Assembly: GCA_015519985.1 (NCBI GenBank)
Contig: WIAN01000123.1
Span: 1 to 16,327, forward strand
Length of the DNA stretch: 16,327 bases
Source: Candidatus Woesearchaeota archaeon
GTDB taxonomy: Archaea; Nanobdellota; Nanobdellia; Woesearchaeales; WAPJ01
Direction: 5' to 3'
Position 1 is the first letter of the stretch. Each line of letters opens with the position of its first letter. A model generated the notes under the pieces. That model was not told the origin of the DNA. It saw only the letters and a list, made by a program, of their open reading frames with translations, and searched no databases. Position numbers and translations under genes: made by a program. Shown here in pieces: positions 6,537 to 13,919 of this stretch.

Positions 6537-8465
6537 TTATATCGGATTTACTTTTGATAATATTTCTTCTACTATTTTGTCTGTTTTTATTTCGTGTGCT
6601 TTTCCTATAAAGTTTAATGCTATTCTATGTCTTAATATGTCAGGAGCTACATACATTACATCTTCTGGAAGTACAAATGTTCTTCCTTGCATTAGTGCTC
6701 TTGCCTTTGCTCCTATTCCTAAATAAATTGTTGCTCTTGGTCCTCCTCCGTATTTTATGAATTTTGCTCCTTGTATTTTTTTATTAACTCCTCTTGTTGC
6801 TTCTACTATGTCTAAAATATAATCTCTTATTCTTTCAGAAATATATACTTCTCTTACTTTTTTTTGCATTTCTAACAATTGTTCTTTTGTCATTGTTACT
6901 TTTAATAATGAAAATACATCTTTTTTTGTAGTTGCGTTTTCTGTTATAATTATTTTTTCATATTTTCTTTCAGGATAATCTAAGTCTATTTTGAACATAA
7001 ACCTGTCTAATACTGCTTCTGGTAATGCGTATGTTCCTTTGTTTTCTAAAGGATTTTGAGTTGCTAATACTAAGAATGGTTTGTCTAATATGAATTCTTC
7101 ATCTGCTAAATTTATTTTTCTTTCTTGCATCGCTTCCATTAATGCTGCGTGTGTTTTTGGCGGTGCTCTGTTAATTTCATCTGCTAATATAAAATTTGCA
7201 AATATAGGTCCTTTTACTATGTGGAATGATGCATCTTTTGGATTATAAATTTCTGTTCCTAATATGTCTGCTGGCAACATGTCAGGTAAGAATTGTATTC
7301 TTCTAAATGTTGTTCCTCCTATTACATGTCCTAATGTTTCTACTAATAATGATTTTGCTAATCCTGGAACTCCTTCTAATAATGCGTGAGCGTCACATAA
7401 TAATGCTAATAATACTCTTTCTACTACGTCTTTTTGTCCTATGAATACTTTGTTTATGTATGTTCTTGTTTCGTCTAATATTCTTGCATATTCTTTTACT
7501 TCTTCTTCTGTTATTTTAGCGTTGCTTGTTGAATATTTTTGTTTTTCTTCTTCGGAAATAATAGGAGTTTTAACTTCTTCTTTTTTTTCTGTTGTTTCTG
7601 TTCTTTTTTCCACCTCACTTTTATTTTCTTTTGTTTTTTCTGTTTCTATTCCTCCTTTTAATTCGTCCTGCCATTTTTTTAACTGTATCCATTTTCCTTC
7701 TGATGCTAATTTTGCTTGTGCAGGCCAAGTTTCTGGATTTTGTATTATATTGTTTTGTTGTAATATACTTTTTAATTCTTCAACTATCATACTTGCTAAA
7801 TCTTTATATGTTTTTATTCCGTATTTTTTCAATATTTCTTCTGTTTTTGGTCCTATTCCTTCTATTCTTGTTAAGTCATCTTCAACATTTTTTTCTTCTG
7901 TTTGATCTTCTGTTTTATCTTCTACATTTTTTGTTTGCATTTGCGTTTTTTCTTTTTGTTCTTCTTTTTTTTCTAAATCTTTTAATGGCATTTTTATTTC
8001 TTCTACGTGTATTGGTTCTTCTTCATAATCTTCTCTTTCTAATTTTCCTGTATCTACTATTACATCTGCATCTAAAAGATTGTTGTGTTTTTTATAATAT
8101 TCATCAAAATTTTCATTTTTATTTTGTTTTTCTAAATATTCTAAATATAATTCTATTTCTTTTATTATTTCATATTGAGATTTTTTGTCTTTTATTGCTT
8201 CTGCTAATGGGTATAATTTTAAAGAATGATTTATCCAATTGTAAAAATCGTTCCTTTGAGAATTTACATGTTGTGAAAAAATATTATTATCTATTATTTT
8301 TAAATGTTCTAATAGTTGTCTTAAACTTCTTGCTATGTAATGATCTTTAAATAAGAATTCTTCTCCTGGTTTTGAATAAAAATCTACTTTTTTACCTTTA
8401 TAGTTTTCATTGTTAAATTCGTTGTTAAAATAATGGTTGTGATTGTTGTATTCTATTGGAAACAC
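6537..8465 (-). CDS. MoxR-type AAA+ ATPase fused to two N-terminal domains
   Basis: 642 residues, about twice the usual MoxR length (about 310-350). Residues 318-642 are a complete MoxR: Walker A GVPGLAKS (365-372), Walker B FILADE (425-430), sensor-1 ATQNP (468-472), arginine finger DRF (487-489), then the lid. Residues about 30-118 (LFKDHYIARSLRQLLEHL, then HVNSQRNDFYNWINH) resemble a small helical domain I associate with archaeal DUF5752-like proteins. Residues 197-272 form a helix-hairpin-helix module (LTRIEGIGPKTEEILKKYGI, then NPETWPAQAKLASEGKW and LQ/WQDELKGG-type ending) known from bacterial proteins. Glu/Lys-rich linkers (about 140-195 and 274-318) join them. MoxR ATPases remodel partner complexes with VWA proteins. 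The GTG start fits a TATA box 27 bp upstream. Confidence 0.95.
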   Translation of the reverse strand: MFPIEYNNHNHYFNNEFNNENYKGKKVDFYSKPGEEFLFKDHYIARSLRQLLEHLKIIDNNIFSQHVNSQRNDFYNWINHSLKLYPLAEAIKDKKSQYEIIKEIELYLEYLEKQNKNENFDEYYKKHNNLLDADVIVDTGKLEREDYEEEPIHVEEIKMPLKDLEKKEEQKEKTQMQTKNVEDKTEDQTEEKNVEDDLTRIEGIGPKTEEILKKYGIKTYKDLASMIVEELKSILQQNNIIQNPETWPAQAKLASEGKWIQLKKWQDELKGGIETEKTKENKSEVEKRTETTEKKEEVKTPIISEEEKQKYSTSNAKITEEEVKEYARILDETRTYINKVFIGQKDVVERVLLALLCDAHALLEGVPGLAKSLLVETLGHVIGGTTFRRIQFLPDMLPADILGTEIYNPKDASFHIVKGPIFANFILADEINRAPPKTHAALMEAMQERKINLADEEFILDKPFLVLATQNPLENKGTYALPEAVLDRFMFKIDLDYPERKYEKIIITENATTKKDVFSLLKVTMTKEQLLEMQKKVREVYISERIRDYILDIVEATRGVNKKIQGAKFIKYGGGPRATIYLGIGAKARALMQGRTFVLPEDVMYVAPDILRHRIALNFIGKAHEIKTDKIVEEILSKVNPI

Positions 8466-8488
8466 CTCTATGATTTTTAAACATTTTT

Positions 8489-8496
8489 TATTTAAA
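8489..8496 (-). promoter_or_regulatory. TATA box of the MoxR-DUF58-VWA operon
   Basis: TTTAAATA (minus strand), centred 27 bp upstream of GTG 8465. The spacing supports leaderless initiation at the GTG, which itself lies in AGAGGTG. No in-frame ATG occurs near the start, so the GTG is preferred. Confidence 0.5.
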
Positions 8497-8526
8497 AAAC
8501 TTTTGTTAAAATAATGTAAAATTGAT

Positions 8527-8532
8527 AAAAAA
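8527..8532 (-). terminator. Oligo-T terminator after the YGIE tail-anchored gene
   Basis: T6 on the minus strand, 2 bp past the stop codon at 8535. With the MoxR TATA box just beyond, it suggests that the tail-anchored gene and MoxR are separate units, at least partly. Confidence 0.35.
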
Positions 8533-8534
8533 TT

Positions 8535-8870
8535 TTAAAATAAAGGTACTATTCTTAACAATACTAGTATTGTGTAAAATATTAATAGTATTTCTACTAT
8601 TATGATTATATAATCATACCATTTAAAATGTACTTTGTATTCTCTTTTTTCTGGTTTTTTTTCTTCTTCTATACCGTAAAATCCTGTTGTTTCTGTTTCT
8701 TCTAATTCTACTCCATAAGGATTGTCATTATCAGTATCATCATTATTTTTTTTACTTTTTTTGTTTTTGTCTTTTTTGTTTAAAAATCCAAATAACTTTT
8801 CTATAAAGTTTTTTTCTTCTTTTTTTTCTTTTTGTTCTTCTTGTTCTATTCCGTAAAAGTCATTTGCCAT
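8535..8870 (-). CDS. Tail-anchored protein with three YG(I/V)E motifs
   Basis: A 111-residue protein of unknown family. A long charged N-terminal region is predicted to be cytoplasmic and largely disordered. It carries three near-identical short motifs: FYGIE (5-9), PYGVE (51-55) and FYGIE (64-68), each followed by acidic residues. Between the first two lie a small amphipathic segment (FIEKLFGFLNKK, 22-33) and a Lys/Asp/Asn tract. A single membrane helix (about 87-106) sits almost at the C-terminus, giving a tail anchor. The repeated motif looks like a short linear binding site. It lies 49 bp after the 857-aa surface protein, probably co-transcribed with it, and just before the MoxR operon, so an adaptor role between the two is conceivable (inference). 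ATG start without Shine-Dalgarno, preceded by AAAGATTAAA. Confidence 0.8.
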   Translation of the reverse strand: MANDFYGIEQEEQKEKKEEKNFIEKLFGFLNKKDKNKKSKKNNDDTDNDNPYGVELEETETTGFYGIEEEKKPEKREYKVHFKWYDYIIIIVEILLIFYTILVLLRIVPLF

Positions 8871-8919
8871 TTTAATCTTTTGTTGAATTTATGCTTTTTT
8901 TAATTTATTTTGTTTTCTT

Positions 8920-11493
8920 TTATTCGTTCATTCTCTTATGTATTATTGTTATTGTTAGTAATGTCCATAATGCTAATATTATTATTAACAATATTAATCT
9001 GAATGTTCTTGATTCAATTAAATTTTTTGGTTTTACAACTATTTTTACAGGTACAAATCCTACAAGTTTTTCTCCACTATAAAACTTTAAAGTATAATCA
9101 CACTCTTCATTAACATCATTGCTTATAAAAGTGTATTTTAATTTTTTTGTCTCTCCTTTTTTTATGCTATTAACTCCTTCTATGTTTTTTAAACATTTTT
9201 TGTTTGATACTCCTTTTACTATTATATTTTCTAAATCGTTATCTCCTATATTTTTTGCTAAAAATGAAACGTCTATTTTTGATTGTGGGCTTAATTCTAT
9301 TGTTGGAGGATATTCTAATATTTTTATTCTGTTCAATTTTTTTCTTGGCAATACTATTATTTTTAACAATTCTTTTGTTATTGGTGCTTGTACATATTTT
9401 GTTCCATTAAATACTCTTGCAGATACTTCTATTGGAATATAATATGTTCCTGGTGTAAATTTTTCGTTAGGAGCTAGTGTAAAACTTCCTGAAGTTTTTG
9501 CTCCTTTTCTTAATAATTCTATTGTATAATTTGTGTATTCCCATCCTTCTTCTAATAATGGTTTTATGACTACATTTTTTGCATCTAAATCTCCTATGTT
9601 TGTTATGTTGAATGTTACTTCTCCTGCTTCTCCTTGTTGTAATTCTACTTTTTTTGGTAGAGATAAGTTAAATGCTAAATTGTATGGTGTTGCATCTGTT
9701 AATGGTATTGTACTTGAAGGTGTGCTTCCGCCGCCGCCTCCTGTTCCTGATGTTGGTGTAGGTGTTGGAGTTGGTGTAGGTTCTGGTTGTGTTACATTTG
9801 TTTCAAATCCAAAAGGTGCAAATACTGAAAATGAAGTTAAATTTGGTCCTATTATTAATTGTTCTGATGGACTTATTAAAGTGTATAGTTGTGTCCATGT
9901 TCCATTTACCCATTCTGTTCTTGTTTGTGTTGTGTTTGTTGTTGAGTTAAAATAACTTACATTTATGTAAGTACCATTATATTTGAATATGCTTAGATTG
10001 TCTGCTACTACTTTATTTGGCAGTGGTTCTTCATAATGGAAGCTTAATTTTAAAAAACTGTCGTTTGAATTTGCTTTTATTAATACATATTGATCTATGT
10101 CTGTTGCATTTGTTATGTTTGGTGGTGGTGGAGGATTTGGTACTGCTTTTATTTTTACATTTTTTGTTTCTGCTTTTATTAATGCTGTTGTAACATTTAC
10201 TTTGTATAAATTTAAATTACTATTGTTTAAAGAATCTATGTCTAATTCTTCATTTGAAAATAATACATCTATTAAATTTACTGTACTATTATCATAAACA
10301 TATGCTCCTATTTTGTTTAATACTGTTGTATTTCCTATTACATTTACTGTACTGTTTTCTACACAAATTCCGTATTTAAATTCTTGTACTTTTAAATCTT
10401 CTAAGGTTACATTTATAGAATTTTTTATATATACTGCACAACTGTTGTTTAAACTTCCTGATTCGTTTCCATCTCCGTCTAATATTTCTCCTGCAAAATT
10501 TACTACTAAGTTTGATTCATTTTCTACTTTTAAACAGGTTTCATTTACATTCCATGCTGAATCATTTAATATGTAATATCCTGATTCGTTTATTGTTCCG
10601 CAAGGATCAAAAACTTTTATTTCTAAACTTTTTATTTTATTTACATATACTTTTTCTCCCCCAAAAAAGGAACCATCATAAGGTATTGGGTCAGCTATTC
10701 TTTTTTTTCCTTCTACTATTGTATTGTTATCTTTATCTGTTAAAGAAATTAATAAGTTGTCTACATCTGCTTCTATTTCTTGATTGTCATCTGCTATTGC
10801 TTTTTGTACAGAAATATAATAAGTTCTTGTAAATCCGTCTACTGATATTTGTACTTTGTAAGAACCATTTAGTATGTATGGTATGTCATTAAAAAAGTAA
10901 GGTAGAGTTACATTTTTTTTTATTGTTATTGTTGTGTTTGTTGTATTGTCGAATGTTGTTGTTGTGTTTTCATAAGTATAAAATAGTATTGGCGTTATAT
11001 ATCCTGGATATACTGCTTTTACAGATGATAAATCTATATTTATTGTACTACAGTTTGTATTTATTGTTGAATTTTGTATGTTTGTTATGTTGTATGTTTG
11101 TGATTTTAAATTTAAAACACTACCATACAAACTTTTGTTTATTGTTGTGTATGCAACGTCTAAATAAGATGTATTTGTCATGTTTGGATTGCATATTTGT
11201 AACGCTATATCTGGATTTTTGTAGCCATCATCCATGTATGAATTGCTTCCTATAGTTGTATTGCTCCTGTCATATTTGAAAGCTGTAAAATTTGTAAAAT
11301 TACTACTTAATATTATTACTTCTGAACTTATATTGTTTATAGAATATGCTTTTTGTGTATTGATTGTTAAAAATGTTAATGTTAAAATTATAAAGGAGAT
11401 AATTATTATTTTATTTACTACTCTTTTATTTACTGACCTATTTACTATATTAGCTGTTGATAATCTTTTTTTACTGTTTTTTTTTAAATTCAA
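8920..11493 (-). CDS. Large surface protein: beta-helix, Pro/Thr linker, NEW3- and CARDB-like domains, two membrane anchors
   Basis: 857 residues. Order: basic N-terminus; signal-anchor helix (28-45); an N-terminal beta domain shared with the 603-aa neighbour (about 60-180); a parallel beta-helix region (about 297-440) with the archaeal pattern CGT-x-GYYIL, TCLKV, NFAGEILDGDG, YGICVEN; a TSFSVFAPFG segment (553-562) usual before C-terminal regions of archaeal surface proteins; a Pro-Thr repeat plus Gly5 linker (570-590); a NEW3-like domain (about 605-715); a CARDB-like domain (about 728-820); a C-terminal membrane helix (830-851). At least 13 N-x-S/T sequons occur in the first 200 residues, so heavy N-glycosylation is possible. 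Role: cell-surface structural or adhesion protein (inference). TTG start, TATA-like box 25 bp upstream; in-frame TAA is two codons before it. Confidence 0.88.
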   Translation of the reverse strand: MNLKKNSKKRLSTANIVNRSVNKRVVNKIIIISFIILTLTFLTINTQKAYSINNISSEVIILSSNFTNFTAFKYDRSNTTIGSNSYMDDGYKNPDIALQICNPNMTNTSYLDVAYTTINKSLYGSVLNLKSQTYNITNIQNSTINTNCSTINIDLSSVKAVYPGYITPILFYTYENTTTTFDNTTNTTITIKKNVTLPYFFNDIPYILNGSYKVQISVDGFTRTYYISVQKAIADDNQEIEADVDNLLISLTDKDNNTIVEGKKRIADPIPYDGSFFGGEKVYVNKIKSLEIKVFDPCGTINESGYYILNDSAWNVNETCLKVENESNLVVNFAGEILDGDGNESGSLNNSCAVYIKNSINVTLEDLKVQEFKYGICVENSTVNVIGNTTVLNKIGAYVYDNSTVNLIDVLFSNEELDIDSLNNSNLNLYKVNVTTALIKAETKNVKIKAVPNPPPPPNITNATDIDQYVLIKANSNDSFLKLSFHYEEPLPNKVVADNLSIFKYNGTYINVSYFNSTTNTTQTRTEWVNGTWTQLYTLISPSEQLIIGPNLTSFSVFAPFGFETNVTQPEPTPTPTPTPTSGTGGGGGSTPSSTIPLTDATPYNLAFNLSLPKKVELQQGEAGEVTFNITNIGDLDAKNVVIKPLLEEGWEYTNYTIELLRKGAKTSGSFTLAPNEKFTPGTYYIPIEVSARVFNGTKYVQAPITKELLKIIVLPRKKLNRIKILEYPPTIELSPQSKIDVSFLAKNIGDNDLENIIVKGVSNKKCLKNIEGVNSIKKGETKKLKYTFISNDVNEECDYTLKFYSGEKLVGFVPVKIVVKPKNLIESRTFRLILLIIILALWTLLTITIIHKRMNE

Positions 11494-11513
11494 AATTTAT
11501 CCCCACCCTCTAA

Positions 11514-11521
11514 TTTAAAAA
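11514..11521 (-). promoter_or_regulatory. TATA-like box of the 857-aa surface protein gene
   Basis: TTTTTAAA on the minus strand, centred 25 bp upstream of TTG 11493. Between box and start lies AGAGGGTGGGG (11500-11510), the most G-rich stretch of any intergenic region here, which may act in ribosome binding. Confidence 0.4.
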
Positions 11522-11534
11522 TTTTAATTTTTAG

Positions 11535-11541
11535 AAAAAAA
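11535..11541 (-). terminator. Oligo-T terminator of the 603-aa surface protein gene
   Basis: T7 on the minus strand, 12 bp after the stop codon at 11554, in a strand otherwise poor in T runs. It separates the 603-aa gene from the promoter of the 857-aa gene. Confidence 0.45.
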
Positions 11542-11553
11542 TATTTTGTTTTT

Positions 11554-13365
11554 TTATCCTGCTACTGTTTTCCAAAAGTTTATGAATGTTTTGTATATAT
11601 AATCTAATACTTGTGCTGCTACATTTTCATTTTTTAATGTTTTTGGTGTTGGTTCTATTGTAAAATTTAATTGACTTATTTTGAATGGATATTTGTTTGT
11701 TAAATTTCCGTCTATCATAAATTTAAATTCTTCATTATTTTCTTGATATCCTGTCATATACAACGAATAATTTCCTACTATTTCTGTTAGATTTGTATAA
11801 TTGTATTGTGTAGTTAATAATCTGTTATAACTTGGTATTATTGTTATGTTTATATCTCCATAATAATCTGTTGTTATTGTACTTTCTGTTTTTGTTTTTA
11901 CTGCATCTGTAATATTGTTTGTTGAATTTATTTTTTTATCATAATATTGTAATGGTACATTTAATGTTAAACCATTTTCTTCTACTATTATTACTGTTGC
12001 ATTTCTCAAAGTATCATTATCTGAATTTTTCATGTGTATTTCTAAATTGTAAGGAATGTTAGGATATTCAAAAGTATCTGTTTGTACTCCGTCTATATAA
12101 ATGTCAGGCAATGTTATTGGTTTTAATTCAAAATTTACAAATGCAGAATTGTCTGCTTCGTTACATTCATTTATATTATTATTTGAGTCTGCTTCTACTT
12201 TTACTGTGTAAAATCCGCTGTGTGCATATGCTGGCCATTGTACATTAAAATTTACATTGTTTCCTGGTGTGATTGCATTTGTGTTTGTTAATGTTGTTGT
12301 GTAAATTATATCTGTTGGATTGCTACTGTTGTATATTGTTATTTTTATATTAAATGGTGTTGTTACATCTACGTTTCCTCCGTTTGTTTCGTAAGGAATG
12401 TCTCTGTAATTTTCTATTGAGAATGTTATTTGTAATGTTTGACTATAATATATTGGGTTTGGATTTACAGTTAAAGAATTAGTTCTTAAATTTGCTCCTA
12501 TACATATGCTTTTTCCTATTCCGTTTATAACTGCATATTTGGTGTAAATATTTTGATCGTTTACTTGTGAAGCTGACAATCCTGTGTTTAATGTTTTTGG
12601 GAATACATCTGAATTTACAACTGTTCCGTCTGAACAGGTTTGTCCTGCTGAATCATCACATATCCCTAATACTGCTTGCTTGTCAGTTGATACTCCGAAC
12701 GTTGCATCTGTTAATAATTTTTGAAAACTTCCAGAACTTGTTTGGTAGGTTACTGTTGGTGTTTCTACACTTATTGTTCTTGTTCCTTGATCAAAACTTT
12801 TTGGTATTGAATAATCTCCTAATAATTGCATGTTTGTATCTCCATAATAAAAGTTGTTTAATACTCCTGGATTTGCACTGCTTTCATAAACTACATATAA
12901 TTTTCCTGGAAATGCTGCTTTATAAACGTCAGGATTTGGTGTTGTTAATTGTGAAGGACTTATTGTTAAAAAACCAGGTACAGCTTGATAACATCCATTC
13001 CCTGCATCTGTACTTGTAAATGCTAATGCTTCTGAACTTGAACTATAGGTTATTAAAGAATAAAGCCATGTTCCTCCTACATTTATTGCGTATGCTGAAC
13101 CCACATATTTTTGTCCTACATCACATAATTCTATTCCTACATCTGAATTTCCGTCTATTGCATCTTGATATAATGTGCTTGGATCTGTGCTTGTTCCTGT
13201 AAAATATATTTGTTGTTGATTTGTAAATTTTGTTGATATTGAATAAGAATTTGTTGATATTATTAATAAAAATAATATTAGTGTTAAAACTAGCATTATG
13301 TTTTTATAATTTGTTTTTTTTATTTCTATTTTTGTTTTTTGTTTTAATTGTTTTTTTGTTTTCAT
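11554..13365 (-). CDS. Secreted or anchored surface protein with CARDB-like domain
   Basis: 603 residues. A basic leader and membrane helix (22-38) act as signal peptide or anchor. Residues about 45-165 form a beta domain with DGNSDVGIELCDVG, matching the DGYKNPDIALQIC region of the 857-aa protein. Cys pairs lie at about 236-244. A CARDB-like domain (about 295-412) is marked by SLTVNPNPIYYSQTLQITFS and the closing EADSNNNINECNEADNSAFV. Residues 421-471 (DIYIDGVQTDTFEYPNIPYN and following) match a module of the 598-aa neighbour. The C-terminus has no clear membrane helix and ends in an amphipathic segment (VLDYIYKTFINFWKTVAG). A T7 terminator follows. The upstream sequence shares an 18-mer with the 598-aa gene. 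A structural surface role is inferred from architecture. Confidence 0.88.
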   Translation of the reverse strand: MKTKKQLKQKTKIEIKKTNYKNIMLVLTLILFLLIISTNSYSISTKFTNQQQIYFTGTSTDPSTLYQDAIDGNSDVGIELCDVGQKYVGSAYAINVGGTWLYSLITYSSSSEALAFTSTDAGNGCYQAVPGFLTISPSQLTTPNPDVYKAAFPGKLYVVYESSANPGVLNNFYYGDTNMQLLGDYSIPKSFDQGTRTISVETPTVTYQTSSGSFQKLLTDATFGVSTDKQAVLGICDDSAGQTCSDGTVVNSDVFPKTLNTGLSASQVNDQNIYTKYAVINGIGKSICIGANLRTNSLTVNPNPIYYSQTLQITFSIENYRDIPYETNGGNVDVTTPFNIKITIYNSSNPTDIIYTTTLTNTNAITPGNNVNFNVQWPAYAHSGFYTVKVEADSNNNINECNEADNSAFVNFELKPITLPDIYIDGVQTDTFEYPNIPYNLEIHMKNSDNDTLRNATVIIVEENGLTLNVPLQYYDKKINSTNNITDAVKTKTESTITTDYYGDINITIIPSYNRLLTTQYNYTNLTEIVGNYSLYMTGYQENNEEFKFMIDGNLTNKYPFKISQLNFTIEPTPKTLKNENVAAQVLDYIYKTFINFWKTVAG

Positions 13366-13372
13366 TTTTAAT

Positions 13373-13390
13373 CTTTTTAATTTTAGTTTT
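13373..13390 (-). repeat. Leader element shared with the 598-aa gene, copy 1
   Basis: AAAACTAAAATTAAAAAG (minus strand), 8 bp before the ATG at 13365. An exact copy lies at 15740-15757. Both are followed by GAT(T)AAAAATG-like sequence, so the two gene starts look paralogous, including the leader. Confidence 0.5.
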
Positions 13391-13477
13391 GTTGATTTTG
13401 TTTATTTTTATTATTTTTATTATTTTTTGTTACTTTTCTTTGTTTTAAAGGGCATTTTATTTTAAAAAACTATTATT

Positions 13478-13503
13478 AATTTTAAAGTAATTACTTTAAA
13501 ATT
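13478..13503. repeat. 26-bp perfect palindrome
   Basis: Two 13-bp arms, AATTTTAAAGTAA and its exact complement, meet with no spacer. It lies 113 bp upstream of the 603-aa gene and contains a TATA-like TTTTAAAG in each direction. Options are a dimeric regulator site, back-to-back core promoters, or an RNA hairpin that ends the 598-aa transcript. Confidence 0.6.
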
Positions 13504-13919
13504 TTTGTTTTTTGTAGTTTTTTAATTATTTTTAATTTTTTGTTACTTTTTTTTGTTTCTTTTAGTTTGTTTTTTTCTTATGTGTTTTTATTTTGAGTTT
13601 TGTTAATTTTGTTTTATTTTTTATTTTTTTTGTTCTTCTTTATCTTTTCTACTTTTTTATTTGTTTTTGTTGTATATTTTTTTTGTTACTTTTGTTTTTT
13701 ATTCTTATTTTTCTATTTTATTTTTCTTCATATCTTCCTTTTATTTTTTCTTTTTGTTTTGATATTTCTGTTTTTATTGTTGTTGTTTTGTTTTCTTTTT
13801 TTCTTCTGTTTTTTACTTTTTCTTTTCTTTATTACTTTTTTACTATTTATTTTTTCTTTTACTTTTCTGTTATGTTTTGGTTGATTTTTTTGTTTTTTCT
13901 TATTATTTTTTTTTTATTT

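Larger units (their letters stand above)
13366..13919. other. 554-bp T-rich intergenic gap between paralogous surface genes
   Basis: No gene is visible on either strand. The plus strand is overwhelmingly T with scattered G and C and few A, most strongly from about 13510 to 13910, so the minus-strand transcript would be A-rich. Minus-strand frames are closed by frequent TAA; the plus-strand open frames are poly-Phe/Leu artefacts of composition. Near the 603-aa gene it holds a 26-bp palindrome (13478-13503), two TATA-like TTTTAAAA boxes (about 13443-13466), and an 18-mer shared with the leader of the 598-aa gene. Confidence 0.7.

Noticed and set aside
7592..8350. 252-codon Leu/Phe-rich plus-strand open frame inside MoxR
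   Set aside because: It is the antisense shadow of the Lys/Glu-rich linkers and N-terminal domain of MoxR; the minus strand has clear domain motifs throughout.
9715..9785. Locally GC-richer patch that could mark transferred DNA or an RNA gene
   Set aside because: It is explained by Gly, Pro and Thr codons of the PTPTPT and Gly5 linker of the 857-aa protein; no RNA fold or boundary is evident.
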